A stretch of DNA of 64,000 nucleotides from positions 4,883,652-4,947,651 of the forward strand of contig BCJC01000001.1 of assembly GCA_001600175.1 (NCBI GenBank), written 5' to 3'. Shown piece by piece: positions 59,398-64,000 of the stretch. A program made the position numbers and the translations under genes. The notes under the pieces are model-generated. The model was not told the origin of the DNA. It made no database searches and saw only the letters and a list, made by a program, of their open reading frames with translations. The DNA is from Erythrobasidium yunnanense (Eukaryota > Basidiomycota > Cystobasidiomycetes > Erythrobasidiales > Erythrobasidiaceae). Within the stretch, counting starts at the first letter, position 1, and every line of letters starts with the position of its first letter.

Positions 59398-59882
59398 GTT
59401 TCGCGAGGTGGACCTGGGCGTGCCTCGATTGGAGGGTGCTCATCCTAGTTGCCCTGCGGTATGAAACATAGGCTCATCGTCGTCGTCGTTCCCTCTGATA
59501 CTGCGTGGCATGTCTGAGCGTTGGTGTAAAGCCAAGCAGGCCAGCTGACCCAGACCTGTCAAACAGCTTCCCTTTGTTTGGTAAGCTCGACACGTCATTG
59601 TCAGTAAAATACAGACCTTTTGTATGTATTCAGCTCTTCTCTCGTTAGTATGTGCAATGTGAACGAATTGCGCGTGCCCAAATCTGATTTGACGGTTGAC
59701 GCCTTGATTTTCGACTGAAGCTCTAGGAAAGTTTCTACACGACGTATCGCTCTAACATGCACTACGCCATAACCATTGACTGTCTCCCAACGACTTGCAT
59801 GCCCTTATGGTATGCTGATGCTACTGATTTTTAGATTTTCGGAAAAATGCGGTTGTTGAAACATGGCGAACTGCTTTCGCAT
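59398..59882. other. Intergenic
   Basis: 485 bp between the J-protein start and the SAM synthetase stop. The last 62 bp remain open in an alternative frame of the SAM synthetase 3' end (see findings). Confidence 0.45.
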
Positions 59883-61384
59883 CTACAGCTTGAGCTGCTT
59901 GGGCTTTTCCCAGCTGTACGAACTGTTGCCAAAGTGACCGTAACAAGCTGTTTGTGCATAGATCGGTCGCTGCAAGTCGAGCTCCTTGACTGTAGAGAGG
60001 TGTTAGCTTTGTCGAAGTAAAGATCGGAAAGAACGCACCAAGAGCACCAGGACGGAGATCCCAGTTATTGCGGATGATGTCGACAAGCTCAGCATCGGTC
60101 TTGCCCTTGGCGGTACCGTAAGAGTCGACGAAGATGGAAAGAGGCTCGGCGACACCGATGGCGTAGGAAAGCTGAACGAGGGCTCTTCGGGCGAGACCAG
60201 CAGCAATGAGGGACTTTGCAATCCATCGAGCAGCGTAAGCACCGGATCTGTCGACCTTGGACCAATCCTTTCCGGAGAAAGCACCACCGCCGTGGGCACC
60301 CCAACCACCGTAGGAGTCAACGATGATCTTTCTGCCGGTAAGACCAGCATCTCCTTGAGGTCCACCAATGACGAAACGGCCGGAAGGCTGGATGTGGTAG
60401 ATGGTCTGATCGTCGAGAAGGTTGGCTGGGATGGTAGCCTTGATGATCTTCTCGAGGATTTCCTTGCGCAGATCTTCGGTAGAGATCTCCTCAGCGTGTT
60501 GAGTGGAGATGACTACGGTGTCGACACGGATGGGCTTGACAGAACCAGTGCCGTTAGGGTCCTTCTCGTATTGGATGGTGACCTGCGTTTTGGACTGCAG
60601 GGGCGTCAGCGGCGTTCGCAGATGCTTTTGAGTATGCTTACATCTGGTCGCAGCCACGCGAGGTTGCCGTTTCTGCGCTCATCGGCCATCTTGCGGTTGA
60701 GCTTGTGGGCGAGAACGATGGTGAGAGGCATGAGCTCCTCGGTCTCATCGGTAGCATATCCGAACATGATACCCTGATCACCAGCACCGTGGCTCTCGAG
60801 GTCACCGTGGTCGAGGCCTTGAGCGATATCTGGCGACTGCTGTTCGATAGCGACCAAAACGTTGCAGGCTGTAATTTGCTTTAGCTGGCGATCTTCGAAG
60901 AGGCGCCTTGGAACATACTGTTGTAGTCGAATCCCTTCTCGCTGCTATCGTATCCGATGCGCTTGACGGTGTCTCGGATGATCTTCTGGTAGTCCAGAGG
61001 GCTTCGAGTGGTGATCTCTCCGAAGACCATAATCATACCGGTCTTGGTAGCGGTTTCGCAAGCAACCTTGCTCCATTTGTCGTCCTTCAAGCATGCGTCT
61101 GTATGATCATTAGCTTGATCTTGCGTGTGAGAGGATCAAACTTGCCCAAGATGGCATCGGAGACCTGAGAGATGGTCAGCAATGCTTCGGTGGATGGTGT
61201 TGTGGGCTCACCTGATCAGCGATCTTGTCTGGATGACCCTCGCCGACACTGCGAATGCACCGTTGTCAGCTTTCCTTGGTCGACTGGGCGAGATGAAGGC
61301 GGCCGCGCACCTCTCGCTGGTGAACAGGAAGTGGCCAGGTGGCAGAGTCTTGCCGTTGGTGTGTGCAGATGCTGGTTGAGACAT
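59883..61384 (-). CDS. S-adenosylmethionine synthetase
   Basis: 399 aa; exons 61384-61311, 61248-61212, 61164-61146, 61098-60919, 60868-60642, 60594-60039 and 59989-59883. Signature motifs are all present: [109 protein letters not shown], and C-terminal [16 protein letters not shown]. It makes SAM from methionine and ATP as a homodimer or tetramer, and length is typical for fungi. The third intron (61145-61099) has a perfect GCAAGT donor, a GC-AG intron, joining AIL-DACLKDD. The true stop is at 59883-59885; reading through the last intron gives a different, longer frame. Confidence 0.97.
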
Positions 61385-61563
61385 GTTTTGGTATTTCGTT
61401 GATGGTGTGAAGGAGAGAACGAAAATTTATGGCGTGCTCTCTAGCGTCCGCACAGACTTCAAAAGGCAAGGCAAGCAACTCGCTGTTATATTGTTTGCTA
61501 ATCTATGTACAGCAAGCTACAGTCCTGCCATTCGATACACATCCCACGTGCGAGCTCAACGAG
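61385..61563. promoter_or_regulatory. Divergent promoter, SAM synthetase / charged protein
   Basis: 179 bp between outward start codons. Contains a CCCACGTGCG E-box-like sequence (CACGTG) near 61548, a core bound by Cbf1-type bHLH factors that in yeasts control sulfur-amino-acid genes. Its role here is inference. Confidence 0.4.
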
Positions 61564-62049
61564 ATGCCGGCCAAGACACGGCTTTTCTTCGATGGAGTGG
61601 AGGGTGAAGAGTCGTGAGCTGTCGAGGCTAGGGTGAAGCAGAAGGGAAGCGTGTTGATTAGCGCGATGATGACTTGGTTTGCTTCTGCTTTGCTTACCAT
61701 GCTTGATCCAGACTCGCGCGAGCCTGTCGGAACCGGCCATCACGAGATCAATACTGGAAGCTGGCTCTTCTATCGACTTGAACAGGAAGAGCGTACATCG
61801 GTGGAGCCTGAGGAGGATTTGGGACCGCGTCAAGAGATGGATGTGGAGGGCGCAGATAAGGGTACTGGGCGCGAGACAGCGGATGCTCTGCATGAGGAAG
61901 CAGCAGGCAGACAGGCTGCTGAAAGAGCAGCTGCAGAAAGACGAGCAGAGGAGATAGCAAGAGAACGTGCAGACAGTGAGAGAGAGGCTAAAGAGAGGGA
62001 AGCTGCTGGCGTTCTTGCAGATTTGGATCCAGACGAGGATCTGCGATAG
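61564..62049 (+). CDS. Small charged helical protein, unknown
   Basis: About 125 aa from exons 61564-61603 and 61712-62049. Start MPAKTRLFFDGVE; the second exon reads HEINTGSWLFYRLEQEERTS, then an Ala/Glu/Arg-rich helix (AAGRQAAERAAAERRAEEIA) ending ADLDPDEDLR. The 108-nt intron is longer than usual here, so exon 1 may be misplaced. A minus-strand frame over the same DNA (from ATG 61736, MAGSDRLARVWIKH) is also splice-compatible, which lowers confidence. No family recognised. Confidence 0.42.
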
Positions 62050-63480
62050 AGGAGTATTGTCTTGTTGTCAATATTAGCTGTTTTAGGGGCATCAAGACTG
62101 CTCTTCGAATAATTCTGAGTGGGCGATGTCGTTGTTCTGGCTTCTCTCGCTACGTTTGTGGTGCATAATGACGGTGTGTACTATGTGCAGTCGTCGAAAA
62201 TTGCCTCCTTGAGCGGTTAGTCGTGGGAATGGGACGACCTGTCCTGGAAGCGCATCGAGGAAGCTTGCGGTATTCAGCTGCTGTAGATGATCTGGAATGC
62301 AGAAACGAGTCAGCTTTGCACGACTTTGACTCTGGGAGGTTAGAAACTTACATTCACACATTTCAGATTTGGAATAATCTCAATTTGATAGAAGTTGGCT
62401 GTGAAAGGTGTCCGGATCTCAGAATACATTAGTAGGATTAGCTGATACGCTGTATATGTATCATATAAAACTTAGTTGGGCTCTATCTGAGCACTTTCTA
62501 GGAATTGTGCGCTAGATACAGCAAACATGGCGAGAATGTAGGATGAGGCTAGATTGTTGGCAGAGATAGATATTTGACCATGATCCTGTCTTGCCATTGT
62601 GGAATCAGCCTTTGTCAGTCGCCATCACATCATCTCATGGCTGAGCGTCAGAAAAGATCCGAAAAAAGGACGCTGTATGTAGAAATGATGTTTGCATGGA
62701 GTGTGAATCGGTATAGCATCGTATTTGGTGCTCCAGAAGTGGATTACGGCCTGAAATTGCATGGATTCGGCGTTCCGGCATATCTCGAGGGTACGGCCAT
62801 GTCACGAAAATCAAGATGTTGTCCGTTGGGCTTGTGACTTCGTGGGAGGGTGCAATCAGAATGCGAAATTGTCCTGGATGTAGCGTTGGGTGGATGCGCC
62901 TTAGGATCTTCGAAGAATCACTGATCCTGGGTGGAAACCTGAGACCTCTAAAGCCGGAATCCGGCCAGACTGACTATCTGGAATGACGTGAATGCGTCAG
63001 TGTATGCTATTGATCGTGTCTGTTGGCCTGAATACGCACCTTTATGCGCTGTAGACGGTCGAGAATACCAGGTCTGTTGGCCGTCGTAGCTCTTCAGCAT
63101 CGGTCGGCAGAAGCTTGCGAGTGGGATCAGAATGCTGCGAATTGGTTGGGAAGATGGTGGAGAACATCAGCTTGAAGAAGTTTGGGCGTACGAGAGAGGA
63201 GGTGGAAGAAGGTCAGTAATTTGGCAGGATTTTTAACAATTCCTTCATCAGTACTATCAATAGATGCAGAGAAGGCATCTTAACAATCCTGTCTTGACAA
63301 TTCTGGGGATTTTAATGGCGTAAAGACAAGGAATGCCGTTGACTTCGGCGCTTCTGTACCTCGCTCGCGATGAATGAAGATGGCGATTCTTTCTGCTGGC
63401 TTGACGATGTAATGCATCAAGAATAACATTATCAAGATGCCATGTCACGGCGAAAGCTGCATTAAGCTGTAGAGCCTGCG
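62050..63480. other. Gene-poor stretch, nothing supported
   Basis: 1.4 kb with only short unrelated frames in all readings, AT-richer than the exons. I see no splice-consistent gene, no repeat and no RNA gene. Confidence 0.45.
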
Positions 63481-63709
63481 CGTCGAGAATGGCTAACTTC
63501 TTCAATATTGGTCGTACAGCGCTGCGACTTCGGCTATTATGTATTTTGAAACCTCAAGATCACTCTCCTGTCGTCTGTTTTCTGCTGGCTCCCTTTCCGG
63601 CTCTGCAACAGGCAACTCGGTTTTTGGCCGTTTTAGCGACCCTTAGTACGGCCACTACAGACGGCGCGCCGACTAACAGCACGACTTTCCTGGTAGCTGA
63701 GAACGTCAG

Positions 63710-64000
63710 CCACCACGGCGAACGCTTCTTTCGCCAAAAGACGCTGGTCGACTTTGGCGCTGACTGCCGACGCCCTTTTGACGGCTTTTCCCTTGAGCGC
63801 TGACGTTGGCTCTTCGTACACAAGCTAACTGACGTACACTGACGCCGTACTAAGCTTCTTTCTGCACAGAAAAGCAAGTTGAGCGGTTCCTCGCTGCCCG
63901 GGCACGGTCTGCCACTGAACTTTCTACAGACTCTGGACTCGTTCGTGAGTTGACTTTCTGAGCTCCTGTACTGTTCGCTGACCAACTGCTTGTGCTCAAA
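63710..64000 (+). CDS. Possible partial gene at right edge
   Basis: The stretch is GC-richer than the preceding 1.4 kb. An exon candidate at about 63870-63945 reads KQVERFLAARARSATELSTD followed by SGLV, preceded by a good acceptor (TTTCTGCACAG) with a TACTAAG branch point and followed by a GTGAGT donor with GCTGACC downstream. The preceding exon frame is unclear: two readings are possible between 63700 and 63800. No family recognised; the gene would continue beyond the window. Confidence 0.25.

Noticed and set aside
59821-59882. C-terminal extension of SAM synthetase with FRKSKNQ end
   Set aside because: The conserved family C-terminus ([16 protein letters not shown]) is reached only after removing the last intron and stops at 59883. 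The longer frame is not the main product.
63600-63800. Retroelement protease-like string (LVDFGADC) in a plus-strand frame
   Set aside because: Only a few residues match, there is no surrounding polymerase or integrase signal and no terminal repeat. The same DNA is equally readable in another frame.

Overview
The window is nuclear DNA from a fungus, almost certainly a basidiomycete. The genes are compact (about one per 2.3 kb) and split by very many short introns. I model about 110 introns, nearly all 47-80 nt, with GTRNGY-like donors, CTRAC/CTGAC-like branch points and CAG/TAG acceptors. Fungal hallmarks include a PKA with a long N-terminus, IQGAP, a CSC1/OSCA channel, a fungal-type anoctamin and several basidiomycete-style vWA proteins. 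A Pucciniomycotina (Mixia-like) origin is my guess from gene density and intron style; the sequence alone does not prove it. I see no transposon, CRISPR array, plasmid or clear RNA gene.

Layout. 0-11 kb: a partial minus-strand gene, a CHY zinc-finger gene, a small cysteine protein, a PKA catalytic subunit, proteasome alpha4, mitochondrial ribosomal bL19m, a small membrane protein and two Ser-rich/coiled-coil proteins. 11-17 kb: three tandem minus-strand short-chain dehydrogenases (SDRs). 17-26.5 kb: IQGAP followed by gamma-tubulin complex GCP3. 26.7-30 kb: two GNAT paralogues around an orphan gene. 30-37 kb: anoctamin, a U1A/U2B''-type RNA-binding protein and a myotubularin phosphatase. 37-46 kb: EDC4, AMSH/Sst2 deubiquitinase and an RS-rich protein. 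46-51 kb: three tandem von Willebrand A proteins. 51-56 kb: CSC1/OSCA channel. 56-62 kb: Swd1/RbBP5, a J-domain protein, S-adenosylmethionine synthetase and a small charged protein. The last 2 kb hold nothing firm, apart from a possible exon cut by the window end.

Most genes are unrelated housekeeping units: cytoskeleton and cytokinesis (IQGAP, GCP3), membrane lipid and ion handling (anoctamin, myotubularin, CSC1), RNA turnover and splicing (EDC4, U2B''-like, RS protein), and protein turnover (alpha4, AMSH, J-protein). SAM synthetase and Swd1/COMPASS sit 2 kb apart, which link methyl-donor supply and H3K4 methylation, but this may be coincidence. The accessory parts are the SDR trio, the GNAT pair and the vWA trio. 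All three are recent local duplications, with intron loss visible in the SDR and vWA families.

The exon models were built by hand from frame continuity, splice signals and recalled family similarity. Wherever I give an exon-summed length, the exons sum to a multiple of three. The most unusual signal is an apparent excess of GC-AG introns (five candidates, two of them in one gene), one of which looks like a membrane segment if translated.
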